NCBI GenBank assembly: GCA_965644295.1
Contig: CBFFRP010000505.1
Span: forward strand, 1 to 63,523
Direction: 5' to 3'
Source of the DNA: Paraphysomonas bandaiensis
Taxonomy: Eukaryota; Chrysophyceae
Length of the DNA stretch: 63,523 nt
The notes below the pieces were generated by a model that did not search any database, had not been told where the DNA came from, and saw only the letters and a program-made list of their open reading frames with translations. How positions within the stretch are numbered: the first letter of the stretch is position 1; every line of letters starts with the position of its first letter. Shown in pieces: positions 37,904 through 50,900 of the stretch. Both the position numbers and the translations under genes were made by a program.

Positions 37904-40331
37904 CACGCGTAGCAGCAGAATGACTGTACAACATATACCCATCACACAACCAATACACGTCATATACACTATCTCTCGGTGCACCCTCCTGCCTGAGCAT
38001 ACTATATTCACTCAGCTAACACGCGTAGCAGCAGTATTACTGTACAACATATACCCATCACACAACCAATACACGTCATACACTATTGTCTCTCAGTACA
38101 ACATGAGTCTCTTGCATGCACTCGGCTCAACGAGAGAATATAAGTGTAGCGTAACCATATACAACATACCCATCACACAACCAATACACGTCATACACTA
38201 TTGTCTCTCAGTACATAAGCCTCTTGCATGCACTCGGCTCAACGAGAGAATATAAGTGTAGCATAACATATACAACATACCCATCACACAACCAATACAC
38301 GTCATACACTTTCTCTCGGTGCACCTTGCTGAGCATACTATATTCACTCAGCTAACACGCGTAGCAGCAGTATTACTGTACAACATATACCCATCACACA
38401 ACCAATACACGTCATACACTATTGTCTCTCAGTACAACATGAGTCTCTTGCATGCACTCGGCTCAACGAGAGAATATAAGTGTAGCGTAACCATATACAA
38501 CATACCCATCACACAACCAATACACGTCATACACTATTGTTTCTCAGTACATAAGCCTCTTGCATGCACTCGGCTCAACGAGAGAATATAAGTGTAGCAT
38601 AACATATACAACATACCCATCACACAACCAATACACGTCATACACTTTCTCTCGGTGCACCTTGCTGAGCATACTATATTCACTCAGCTAACATGCGTAG
38701 CAGCAGTATTACTGTACAACATATACCCATTACACGTGATTCACTATTGTCTCTCAGTACATATGCCTCTTGCATGCACTCGGCTCAACGAGAGAATATA
38801 AGTGTAGCATAACATATACAACATACCCATCACACAACCAATACACGTCATACACTTTCTCTCGGTGCACCCTGCCTGAGCATACTATATTCACTCAGCT
38901 AACACGCGTAGCAGCAGTATGACTGTACAACATATACCCATCACACAACCAATACACGTCATACACTATTGTCTCTCAGTACATAAGCCTCTTGCATGCA
39001 CTCGGCTCAACGAGAGAATATAAGTGTAGCATAACATATACAACATACCCATCACACAACCAATACTGCCTGAGCATACTATATTCACTCATCTAACACG
39101 CGTAGCAGCAGAATGACTGTACAACATATACCCATCACACAACCAATACACGTCATATACACTATCTCTCGGTGCACCCTCCTGCCTGAGCATACTATAT
39201 TCACTCAGCTAACACGCGTAGCAGCAGTATTACTGTACAACATATACCCATCACACAACCAATACACGTCATACACTATTGTCTCTCAGTACATAAGCCT
39301 CTTGCATGCACTCGGCTCAACGAGAGAATATAAGTGTAGCATAACATATACAACATACCCATCACACAACCAATACTGCCTGAGCATACTATATTCACTC
39401 ATCTAACACGCGTAGCAGCAGTATTACTGTACAACATATACCCATCACACAACCAATACACGTCATACACTTTCTCTCGGTGCACCTTGCTGAGCATACT
39501 ATATTCACTCAGCTAACATGCGTAGCAGCAGTATGACTGTACAACATATACCCATTACACGTGATGCACTATTGTCTCTCAGTACAACATGAGTCTCTTG
39601 CCTGCACTCGGCTCAACGAGAGAATATAAGTGTAGCATAACATATACAACATACCCATCACACAACCAATACACGTCATACACTTTCTCTCGGTGCACCC
39701 TCCTGCCTGAGCATACTATATTCACTCAGCTAACATGCGTAGCAGCAGTATGACTGTACAACATATACCCATCACACAACCAATACACGTCATACACTAT
39801 TGTCTCTCAGTACATAAGCCTCTTGCATGCACTCGGCTCAACGAGAGAATATAAGTGTAGCATAACATATACAACATACCCATCACACAACCAATACTGC
39901 CTGAGCATACTATATTCACTCAGCTAACACGCGTAGCAGCAGTATTACTGTACAACATATACCCATCACACAACCAATACACGTCATACACTATTGTCTC
40001 TCAGTACATAAGCCTCTTGCATGCACTCGGCTCAACGAGAGAATATAAGTGTAGCATAACATATACAACATACCCATCACACAACCAATACTGCCTGAGC
40101 ATACTATATTCACTCATCTAACACGCGTAGCAGCAGAATGACTGTACAACATATACCCATCACACAACCAATACACGTCATACACTATTGTCTCTCAGTA
40201 CATAAGCCTCTTGCATGCACTCGGCTCAACGAGAGAATATAAGTGTAGCATAACATATACAACATACCCATCACACAACCAATACTGCCTGAGCATACTA
40301 TATTCACTCATCTAACACGCGTAGCAGCAGA

Positions 40332-43300
40332 ATGACTGTACAACATATACCCATCACACAACCAATACACGTCATATACACTATCTCTCGGTGCACCCTC
40401 CTGCCTGAGCATACTATATTCACTCAGCTAACACGCGTAGCAGCAGTATTACTGTACAACATATACCCATCACACAACCAATACACGTCATACACTATTG
40501 TCTCTCAGTACATAAGCCTCTTGCATGCACTCGGCTCAACGAGAGAATATAAGTGTAGCATAACATATACAACATACCCATCAGACAACCAATACACGTC
40601 ATACACTTTCTCTCGGTGCACCCTGCCTGAGCATACTATATTCACTCAGCTAACACGCGTAGCAGCAGTATGACTGTACAACATATACCCATCACACAAC
40701 CAATACACGTCATACACTATTGTCTCTCAGTACATAAGCCTCTTGCATGCACTCGGCTCAACGAGAGAATATAAGTGTAGCATAACATATACAACATACC
40801 CATCACACAACCAATACTGCCTGAGCATACTATATTCACTCATCTAACACGCGTAGCAGCAGAATGACTGTACAACATATACCCATCACACAACCAATAC
40901 ACGTCATATACACTATCTCTCGGTGCACCCTCCTGCCTGAGCATACTATATTCACTCAGCTAACACGCGTAGCAGCAGTATTACTGTACAACATATACCC
41001 ATCACACAACCAATACACGTCATACACTATTGTCTCTCAGTACATAAGCCTCTTGCATGCACTCGGCTCAACGAGAGAATATAAGTGTAGCATAACATAT
41101 ACAACATACCCATCAGACAACCAATACACGTCATACACTTTCTCTCGGTGCACCCTGCCTGAGCATACTATATTCACTCAGCTAACACGCGTAGCAGCAG
41201 TATTACTGTACAACATATACCCATCACACAACCAATACACGTCATACACTATTGTCTCTCAGTACATAAGTCTCTTGCATGCACTCGGCTCAACGAGAGA
41301 ATATAAGTGTAGCATAACATATACAACATACCCATCACACAACCAATACTGCCTGAGCATACTATATTCACTCATCTAACACGCGTAGCAGCAGAATGAC
41401 TGTACAACATATACCCATCACACAACCAATACACGTCATATACACTATCTCTCGGTGCACCCTCCTGCCTGAGCATACTATATTCACTCAGCTAACACGC
41501 GTAGCAGCAGTATTACTGTACAACATATACCCATCACACAACCAATACACGTCATACACTATTGTCTCTCAGTACAACATGAGTCTCTTGCCTGCACTCG
41601 GCTCAACGAGAGAATATAAGTGTAGCATAACATATACAACATACCCATCAGACAACCAATACACGTCATACACTTTCTCTCGGTGCACCCTGCCTGAGCA
41701 TACTATATTCACTCAGCTAACACGCGTAGCAGCAGTATTACTGTACAACATATACCCATCACACAACCAATACACGTCATACACTATATTGTCTCTCAGT
41801 ACATAAGTCTCTTGCATGCACTCGGCTCAACGAGAGAATATAAGTGTAGCATAACATATACAACATACCCATCACACAACCAATACTGCCTGAGCATACT
41901 ATAATCACTCAGCTAACACACGTAGCAGCAGTATTACTGTACAACATATACCCATCACACAACCAATACACGTCATATACACTATCTCTCGGTGCACCCT
42001 CCTGCCTGAGCATACTATATTCACTCAGCTAACACGCGTAGCAGCAGTATTACTGTACAACATATACCCATCACACAACCAATACACGTCATACACTATT
42101 GTCTCTCAGTACATAAGCCTCTTGCATGCACTCGGCTCAACGAGAGAATATAAGTGTAGCATAACATATACAACATACCCATCAGACAACCAATACACGT
42201 CATACACTTTCTCTCGGTGCACCCTGCCTGAGCATACTATATTCACTCAGCTAACACGCGTAGCAGCAGTATGACTGTACAACATATACCCATCACACAA
42301 CCAATACACGTCATACACTATTGTCTCTCAGTACATAAGCCTCTTGCATGCACTCGGCTCAACGAGAGAATATAAGTGTAGCATAACATATACAACATAC
42401 CCATCACACAACCAATACTGCCTGAGCATACTATATTCACTCATCTAACACGCGTAGCAGCAGAATGACTGTACAACATATACCCATCACACAACCAATA
42501 CACGTCATATACACTATCTCTCGGTGCACCCTCCTGCCTGAGCATACTATATTCACTCAGCTAACACGCGTAGCAGCAGTATTACTGTACAACATATACC
42601 CATCACACAACCAATACACGTCATACACTATTGTCTCTCAGTACATAAGCCTCTTGCATGCACTCGGCTCAACGAGAGAATATAAGTGTAGCATAACATA
42701 TACAACATACCCATCAGACAACCAATACACGTCATACACTTTCTCTCGGTGCACCCTGCCTGAGCATACTATATTCACTCAGCTAACACGCGTAGCAGCA
42801 GTATTACTGTACAACATATACCCATCACACAACCAATACACGTCATACACTATTGTCTCTCAGTACAACATGAGTCTCTTGCATGCACTCGGCTCAACGA
42901 GAGAATATAAGTGTAGCATAACATATACAACATACCCATCACACAACCAATACTGCCTGAGCATACTATATTCACTCAGCTAACACACGTAGCAGCAGTA
43001 TTACTGTACAACATATACCCATCACACAACCAATACACGTCATACACTATTGTCTCTCAGTACATAAGCCTCTTGCATGCACTCGGCTCAACGAGAGAAT
43101 ATAAGTGTAGCATAACATATACAACATACCCATCACACAACCAATACACGTCATACACTTTCTCTCGGTGCACCCTGCCTGAGCATACTATATTCACTCA
43201 GCTAACACGCGTAGCGGCATTATTACTGTACAACATATACCCATCACACAACCAATACACGTCATACACTATTGTCTCTCAGTACATAAGCCTCTTGCAT

Positions 43301-46300
43301 GCACTCGGCTCAACGAGAGAATATAAGTGTAGCATAACATATACAACATACCCATCACACAACCAATACTGCCTGAGCATACTATATTCACTCATCTAAC
43401 ACGCGTAGCAGCAGAATGACTGTACAACATATACCCATCACACAACCAATACACGTCATATACACTATCTCTCGGTGCACCCTCCTGCCTGAGCATACTA
43501 TATTCACTCAGCTAACACGCGTAGCAGCAGTATTACTGTACAACATATACCCATCACACAACCAATACACGTCATACACTATTGTCTCTCAGTACATAAG
43601 CCTCTTGCATGCACTCGGCTCAACGAGAGAATATAAGTGTAGCATAACATATACAACATACCCATCAGACAACCAATACACGTCATACACTTTCTCTCGG
43701 TGCACCCTGCCTGAGCATACTATATTCACTCAGCTAACACGCGTAGCAGCAGTATTACTGTACAACATATACCCATCACACAACCAATACACGTCATACA
43801 CTATTGTCTCTCAGTACAACATGAGTCTCTTGCATGCACTCGGCTCAACGAGAGAATATAAGTGTAGCATAACATATACAACATACCCATCACACAACCA
43901 ATACTGCCTGAGCATACTATATTCACTCAGCTAACACACGTAGCAGCAGTATTACTGTACAACATATACCCATCACACAACCAATACACGTCATACACTA
44001 TTGTCTCTCAGTACATAAGCCTCTTGCATGCACTCGGCTCAACGAGAGAATATAAGTGTAGCATAACATATACAACATACCCATCAGACAACCAATACAC
44101 GTCATACACTTTCTCTCGGTGCACCCTGCCTGAGCATACTATATTCACTCAGCTAACACGCGTAGCAGCAGTATTACTGTACAACATATACCCATCACAC
44201 AACCAATACACGTCATACACTATTGTCTCTCAGTACAACATGAGTCTCTTGCATGCACTCGGCTCAACGAGAGAATATAAGTGTAGCATAACATATACAA
44301 CATACCCATCACACAACCAATACTGCCTGAGCATACTATATTCACTCAGCTAACACACGTAGCAGCAGTATTACTGTACAACATATACCCATCACACAAC
44401 CAATACACGTCATACACTATTGTCTCTCAGTACATAAGCCTCTTGCATGCACTCGGCTCAACGAGAGAATATAAGTGTAGCATAACATATACAACATACC
44501 CATCACACAACCAATACACGTCATACACTTTCTCTCGGTGCACCCTGCCTGAGCATACTATATTCACTCAGCTAACACGCGTAGCGGCATTATTACTGTA
44601 CAACATATACCCATCACACAACCAATACACGTCATACACTATTGTCTCTCAGTACATAAGCCTCTTGCATGCACTCGGCTCAACGAGAGAATATAAGTGT
44701 AGCATAACATATACAACATACCCATCACACAACCAATACTGCCTGAGCATACTATATTCACTCATCTAACACGCGTAGCAGCAGAATGACTGTACAACAT
44801 ATACCCATCACACAACCAATACACGTCATATACACTATCTCTCGGTGCACCCTCCTGCCTGAGCATACTATATTCACTCAGCTAACACGCGTAGCAGCAG
44901 TATTACTGTACAACATATACCCATCACACAACCAATACACGTCATACACTATTGTCTCTCAGTACATAAGCCTCTTGCATGCACTCGGCTCAACGAGAGA
45001 ATATAAGTGTAGCATAACATATACAACATACCCATCACACAACCAATACACGTCATACACTTTCTCTCGGTGCACCCTGCCTGAGCATACTATATTCACT
45101 CAGCTAACACGCGTAGCAGCAGTATTACTGTACAACATATACCCATCACACAACCAATACACGTCATACACTATTGTCTCTCAGTACAACATGAGTCTCT
45201 TGCATGCACTCGGCTCAACGAGAGAATATAAGTGTAGCATAACATATACAACATACCCATCAGACAACCAATACACGTCATACACTTTCTCTCGGTGCAC
45301 CCTGCCTGAGCATACTATATTCACTCAGCTAACACGCGTAGCAGCAGTATTACTGTACAACATATACCCATCACACAACCAATACACGTCATACACTATT
45401 GTCTCTCAGTACAACATGAGTCTCTTGCATGCACTCGGCTCAACGAGAGAATATAAGTGTAGCATAACATATACAACATACCCATCACACAACCAATACT
45501 GCCTGAGCATACTATATTCACTCAGCTAACACACGTAGCAGCAGTATTACTGTACAACATATACCCATCACACAACCAATACACGTCATACACTATTGTC
45601 TCTCAGTACATAAGCCTCTTGCATGCACTCGGCTCAACGAGAGAATATAAGTGTAGCATAACATATACAACATACCCATCACACAACCAATACACGTCAT
45701 ACACTTTCTCTCGGTGCACCCTGCCTGAGCATACTATATTCACTCAGCTAACACGCGTAGCGGCATTATTACTGTACAACATATACCCATCACACAACCA
45801 ATACACGTCATACACTATTGTCTCTCAGTACATAAGCCTCTTGCATGCACTCGGCTCAACGAGAGAATATAAGTGTAGCATAACATATACAACATACCCA
45901 TCACACAACCAATACTGCCTGAGCATACTATATTCACTCATCTAACACGCGTAGCAGCAGAATGACTGTACAACATATACCCATCACACAACCAATACAC
46001 GTCATATACACTATCTCTCGGTGCACCCTCCTGCCTGAGCATACTATATTCACTCAGCTAACACGCGTAGCAGCAGTATTACTGTACAACATATACCCAT
46101 CACACAACCAATACACGTCATACACTATTGTCTCTCAGTACATAAGCCTCTTGCATGCACTCGGCTCAACGAGAGAATATAAGTGTAGCATAACATATAC
46201 AACATACCCATCAGACAACCAATACACGTCATACACTTTCTCTCGGTGCACCCTGCCTGAGCATACTATATTCACTCAGCTAACACGCGTAGCAGCAGTA

Positions 46301-47260
46301 TTACTGTACAACATATACCCATCACACAACCAATACACGTCATACACTATTGTCTCTCAGTACAACATGAGTCTCTTGCATGCACTCGGCTCAACGAGAG
46401 AATATAAGTGTAGCATAACATATACAACATACCCATCACACAACCAATACTGCCTGAGCATACTATATTCACTCAGCTAACACACGTAGCAGCAGTATTA
46501 CTGTACAACATATACCCATCACACAACCAATACACGTCATACACTATTGTCTCTCAGTACATAAGCCTCTTGCATGCACTCGGCTCAACGAGAGAATATA
46601 AGTGTAGCATAACATATACAACATACCCATCAGACAACCAATACACGTCATACACTTTCTCTCGGTGCACCCTGCCTGAGCATACTATATTCACTCAGCT
46701 AACACGCGTAGCAGCAGTATTACTGTACAACATATACCCATCACACAACCAATACACGTCATACACTATTGTCTCTCAGTACAACATGAGTCTCTTGCAT
46801 GCACTCGGCTCAACGAGAGAATATAAGTGTAGCATAACATATACAACATACCCATCACACAACCAATACTGCCTGAGCATACTATATTCACTCAGCTAAC
46901 ACACGTAGCAGCAGTATTACTGTACAACATATACCCATCACACAACCAATACACGTCATACACTATTGTCTCTCAGTACATAAGCCTCTTGCATGCACTC
47001 GGCTCAACGAGAGAATATAAGTGTAGCATAACATATACAACATACCCATCACACAACCAATACACGTCATACACTTTCTCTCGGTGCACCCTGCCTGAGC
47101 ATACTATATTCACTCAGCTAACACGCGTAGCAGCAGTATTACTGTACAACATATACCCATCACACAACCAATACACGTCATACACTATTGTTCCTCAGTA
47201 CAAGATGAGCATAGAGCAGTCAATTAGCTCAACAAGAGATCACACGTGTAGTTGTTCTTA
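40332..47260 (+). repeat. Homogeneous right part with variant catcagacaacc and 532/951/419-bp blocks
   Basis: The variant catcagacaacc (instead of catcacacaacc) occurs at least ten times between about 40578 and 46640 and was not seen left of this. Blocks repeat at 532 bp (40332, 40864, 41396), 951 bp (42465/43416, 43073/44024, 45619/46570) and 419 bp (44024/44443, 46570/46989). This looks like the youngest part of the array. Confidence 0.8.
47243..47246 (+). repeat. Target-site duplication CACG of LTR copy 2, left
   Basis: cacg directly before TGTAG at 47247; the same four bases follow the other LTR at 54062-54065. Confidence 0.85.
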
Positions 47261-47708
47261 AGAACAACGTATGCTCACACAAAAACAACACTGATCTATA
47301 ACGTTTTAAAAAAATTTTAAGTGCACGCCAGCGGGCTGCTACACTGTTGAACTCACCAGCGGGTGATGCTCCTCAACTCAGACGCAAACCGCGAAAGAAT
47401 TTAAATAAATCGTTATTTAAAACGTTATATAGAAAAGTGAGTAACACTGCTATACAACTCTACAGTAACACACACATACAACATCATGTTCAGCATTTCA
47501 CTTCAGCACACAACACACCAGATCAGAAGTATTTTATCCGGTACGTATGTACAGCTTCAACACTCCGTGTATACACTGAAAGAGTAGAAACTGAATATGT
47601 AACTGAAAACTGAAAATACAAAAACACTCTGTACGTGTTAGAGAGTACAACAGAAGAGTAACATATAATACTACTACCAACGCAGAAAATAACCAGTACT
47701 GCGTTACA
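47247..47708 (-). repeat. 3' LTR of copy 2
   Basis: 462 bp, TG...CA ends; palindrome GTTGTTCTTAAGAACAAC at 47251-47268; TATA-type box at about 47424-47431 on the minus strand. It lies next to the polypurine tract and so is the downstream LTR of the minus-strand element. Confidence 0.97.
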
Positions 47709-47725
47709 CTACCCTCTTTCCCCCC
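47709..47725 (-). promoter_or_regulatory. Polypurine tract
   Basis: On the minus strand GGGGGGAAAGAGGGTAG ends directly at the 3' LTR, the usual position of the plus-strand DNA primer of LTR retrotransposons. Confidence 0.85.
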
Positions 47726-47938
47726 AGCTGGAGAAATTAGATTGTGAATACAGACTGTGATTCTTGTATGCAAATACTTAAATCGGCCATATTAGATAGC
47801 GTCATTCTAAGTATAAACAAACAAAATCAGATTTAAACAGATATTGAGAATAAACTAGATAGACAAGGTAGTATTATAATAGAAATAAAAGAACATTGCA
47901 AATATTATCATATAATATAATAGAAGAATAAAACCTGT

Positions 47939-50900
47939 TTACAAGAGTATATCAGGAAAACTCTTGCAAAACTCCACATCGACAAGCACCATGGTAGACG
48001 GATTGAAATCGAAGCATAGTCCATAGCAGTAAACGTCATACGCACTCCATTCATAGGTAGTGTCAAAGAGTGGGCAGTATAAATCGATGCGTAAACGGCG
48101 TTTGCCTGCCCATCGTTTATAACGGCATAATACTACATAATTTGTGACATAGCAATCCGGTAATGATAATGCGTCGTAAAAATCTGCTCCCCAAGCTCGT
48201 AGGTTGATGTACACCTTTTGGCCTGGTTGAACTCCATCAATCTGCTGTTTCCGCATTCGTAGTCGTTGTTCTTTAGCTTCCTTAGCAGAAAATAAAAGTG
48301 GAAACAACGCAGGAATGTCTTTACAATACTGCTGGAAAGCCCGTGCGGTTGCAAGATCGGAATTGTATGGAATCCACACTTGTGAATCATCACTAAATAA
48401 TACGAGAAAATCCATAGTAGATCTCTTTTCAGGATCTCCCCGATATGCCACAATCTTTCGCACTTCATACTGGTTATAGTCTACTAAAGCAATGCGAAAT
48501 GCCTCATCATGAGTACCAAAAAATGGTTTAAGCCAAGACATATGAAAGACTACCTCAAATCGCATTACAATATGTGTACAGGTGATATCTGCTTTGTACG
48601 TAGAGACAACCTCGTATGGACCTTTAAATCTAGGATATAGTTTTGACGGTTTAAATTTCGAAGAATTTGGTTGGAATAAAACAAGCTGTCCGGGTTGATA
48701 TTCCGTTAAGGTCTCCGGAGGTGTTTTGGATTTTCTCTTTGCTTGGATCTTGCGTTGGACATCACATGCAATCTCACGTATAGTTCTCAAATTCTGATTT
48801 ATAAGAGATAAATATTCCGTAGTATCAACCGAATCTGACACAGCATCTGACAATTTGAAATAAGGTTTGTCTATTGTACCAAATGTAAACTCAAAAGGTG
48901 ACAATCCCGTTTCGCTACTTATTTCATCATTCAGTATGAACTGGATTACCATATAGCACTCCGGCTCTCCCCAGCAATCTTGCAACCTTTCATCATGTAC
49001 AAGAGCACTTAGAAATCGTAATGTCTCTCTATGAGTTCTCTCCACCATGTTGGACTCATGTCTATCTGTCAAAGACATTCTGAAGCGCACACCAAACCAT
49101 TTTAACAATAACTGAACAACCTCTGCTGTAATATTCGAACCTGGGTCTGAAATTAACACTTCCGATATTCCGTACGTCACGAAATAAGAAAACAACGCTC
49201 GCGCTACTCCAACTGCCGTGTAATCAGTTGCTGGATACAGACCAACCAAACGCGATGGCAATTGCTTTACAACATGGATGCAACAATGCCCTTTCTTGTC
49301 AGGAGGAGACACAGAGAGTGTGTCAAATCCTACATAATGTCTACAATGCTCGGAGTCTAAAGCTCTGATGGGTGCCTGCAAGGAAGCGCTCATTCCCGCA
49401 TTGAACTTCTGACAAATGGGACACCGATCTATGAAATCTTGTATCACCTCTGTGGTTAACTTGTGACCTGGAAATACCTTACTCAGCTTTAACCATGTTC
49501 GTTTAACTCCATGGTGACCTATCCGACCATTGTGTACTAAGTCGAACGCCTCTTTGGGTGAACTAGGTTTAATACCTTGAGCCGCTAGTTCATCTAAAGC
49601 TGCAAGTATCTCAGCTGGGAACACTGAATAACAAGCTACATCGTCGGTTTCTGAACTCCATTCCCCTACTTGGTTAAGCTCAATAAGCTGATCATCTGGT
49701 AGTAAGTCCGTATTTTCAAACATGACTACTTCACCACATACGACACTTTCTTCTGGAAAACATTCCATACAAACAGACAATAACATAACATGAGCCACAG
49801 CCGATTCCTGATCCTTACGAGATAACCAATCAGCAAATCTATTTAATTTTCCCTTGAAGTGAAGCAAGTCGAAATTGAAATTCTGTATAAACATCCGCAT
49901 GCGTACTATTCTGTCAACAACCGAAACTTCCATCCATTTAAGATTGGCGTGATCCGTCATGATCGTGAACTTTTTACCTCTCAAATAATACGACAAGGCA
50001 TATACACAAAAGAATATTCCAAAACACTCCTTGTCAATAGTGGACCACTTCAATGTTGGTTCCGAAAATTTCTTCGACACCATTGCAATTACTTGATAGA
50101 ATTCTTGACCATTGGCATCAATGAAAATTTGTAACAACACACCTCCACATGCATAAAACGAAGCATCTGTCATCAAGATCCATCTTAAAGAGTAGTCAGG
50201 ATGATACAGAGTAAGAGATTTTAAAATCGCCTCTTTAAATCTACTAAATTCCTCCCTGTAATTTACTTTCCAACCATTCTCATTCCAGTCAAAATTCTTC
50301 TTCGTCATGTCATGTAACTTATGAGTAAGGTCACTATATAACGGAATAAAAGGTTTAAAATATATTGCCGCTCCCAGGAATCTCTGCATTTGTTTCGTCT
50401 TATTTTTCCCTTCTGGAAATTCAATTGCAGTTACTGATAATTTTCGGGCCTCAGTTAATTGGTAAGTGTTGTCCTTACAAAGATAGCCGAAAAATTCCAC
50501 TGATGAATAGCCAAATTTGCTTTTCGACAATTTCAACACGACATTATAATAAGTACATTTTTTAATGACCTTCTTGAATTTCTCAATAGCATCCTGATAA
50601 TCATACGCTAACACCAGTAAGTTGTCAAATATCACTACCATCCACTCTGAGAATTCATTGAAAATATCAGACACTACATGCATCACAACTCCACTTGCCG
50701 GAGAAACTCCCTCTGGCATAAACTTTGGTTCGAACTGGCCCCATGGAGTTTGAACTGACAACAGTGCTGAAACTGATTCATGAAGTCTAATACCATGGAA
50801 AGCATTACATATATCTAAATCAATGAACACCTTATACCCAGCTGCTTTATGTAATTCTTTTATAACATCTGGTATGGGATAATGCGGACTTTCAATTTCT

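Larger units (their letters stand above)
20382..47246 (+). repeat. Satellite array of alternating A/B units (~111 bp), ~26.9 kb
   Basis: All units share catcacacaaccaatac. A units (114 or 111 bp) continue with cgtcatacactattgtctctcag, then the cagtacaacatgag or shorter cagtacataag form, then gcactcggctcaacgagag. B units (111 bp) continue with ctttctctcggtgcacc, then cctgagcatac and cgtagcagcagtattactg. A short B form (83 bp) lacks 28 bases, including tctctcggtgcacc. At the right end A114-Bshort83-A111-B111 gives a 419-bp block. The last unit (47190-47246) is degenerate. Many units contain small hairpins such as ctgag...ctcag. The frames that stay open in it encode only the repeat and are not genes. 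Confidence 0.97.

Noticed and set aside
20382-47246. CRISPR-like array
   Set aside because: Repeats are ~111 bp, contiguous, without unique spacers; this is a eukaryotic satellite.
20474-47261. Many 60-250-codon plus-strand frames with repeated peptides (for example HALGSTREYKCSITYT)
   Set aside because: They are the satellite units read in one phase; frames open and close according to unit indels, and the same peptides repeat wherever the DNA does. There is no sign of a gene.
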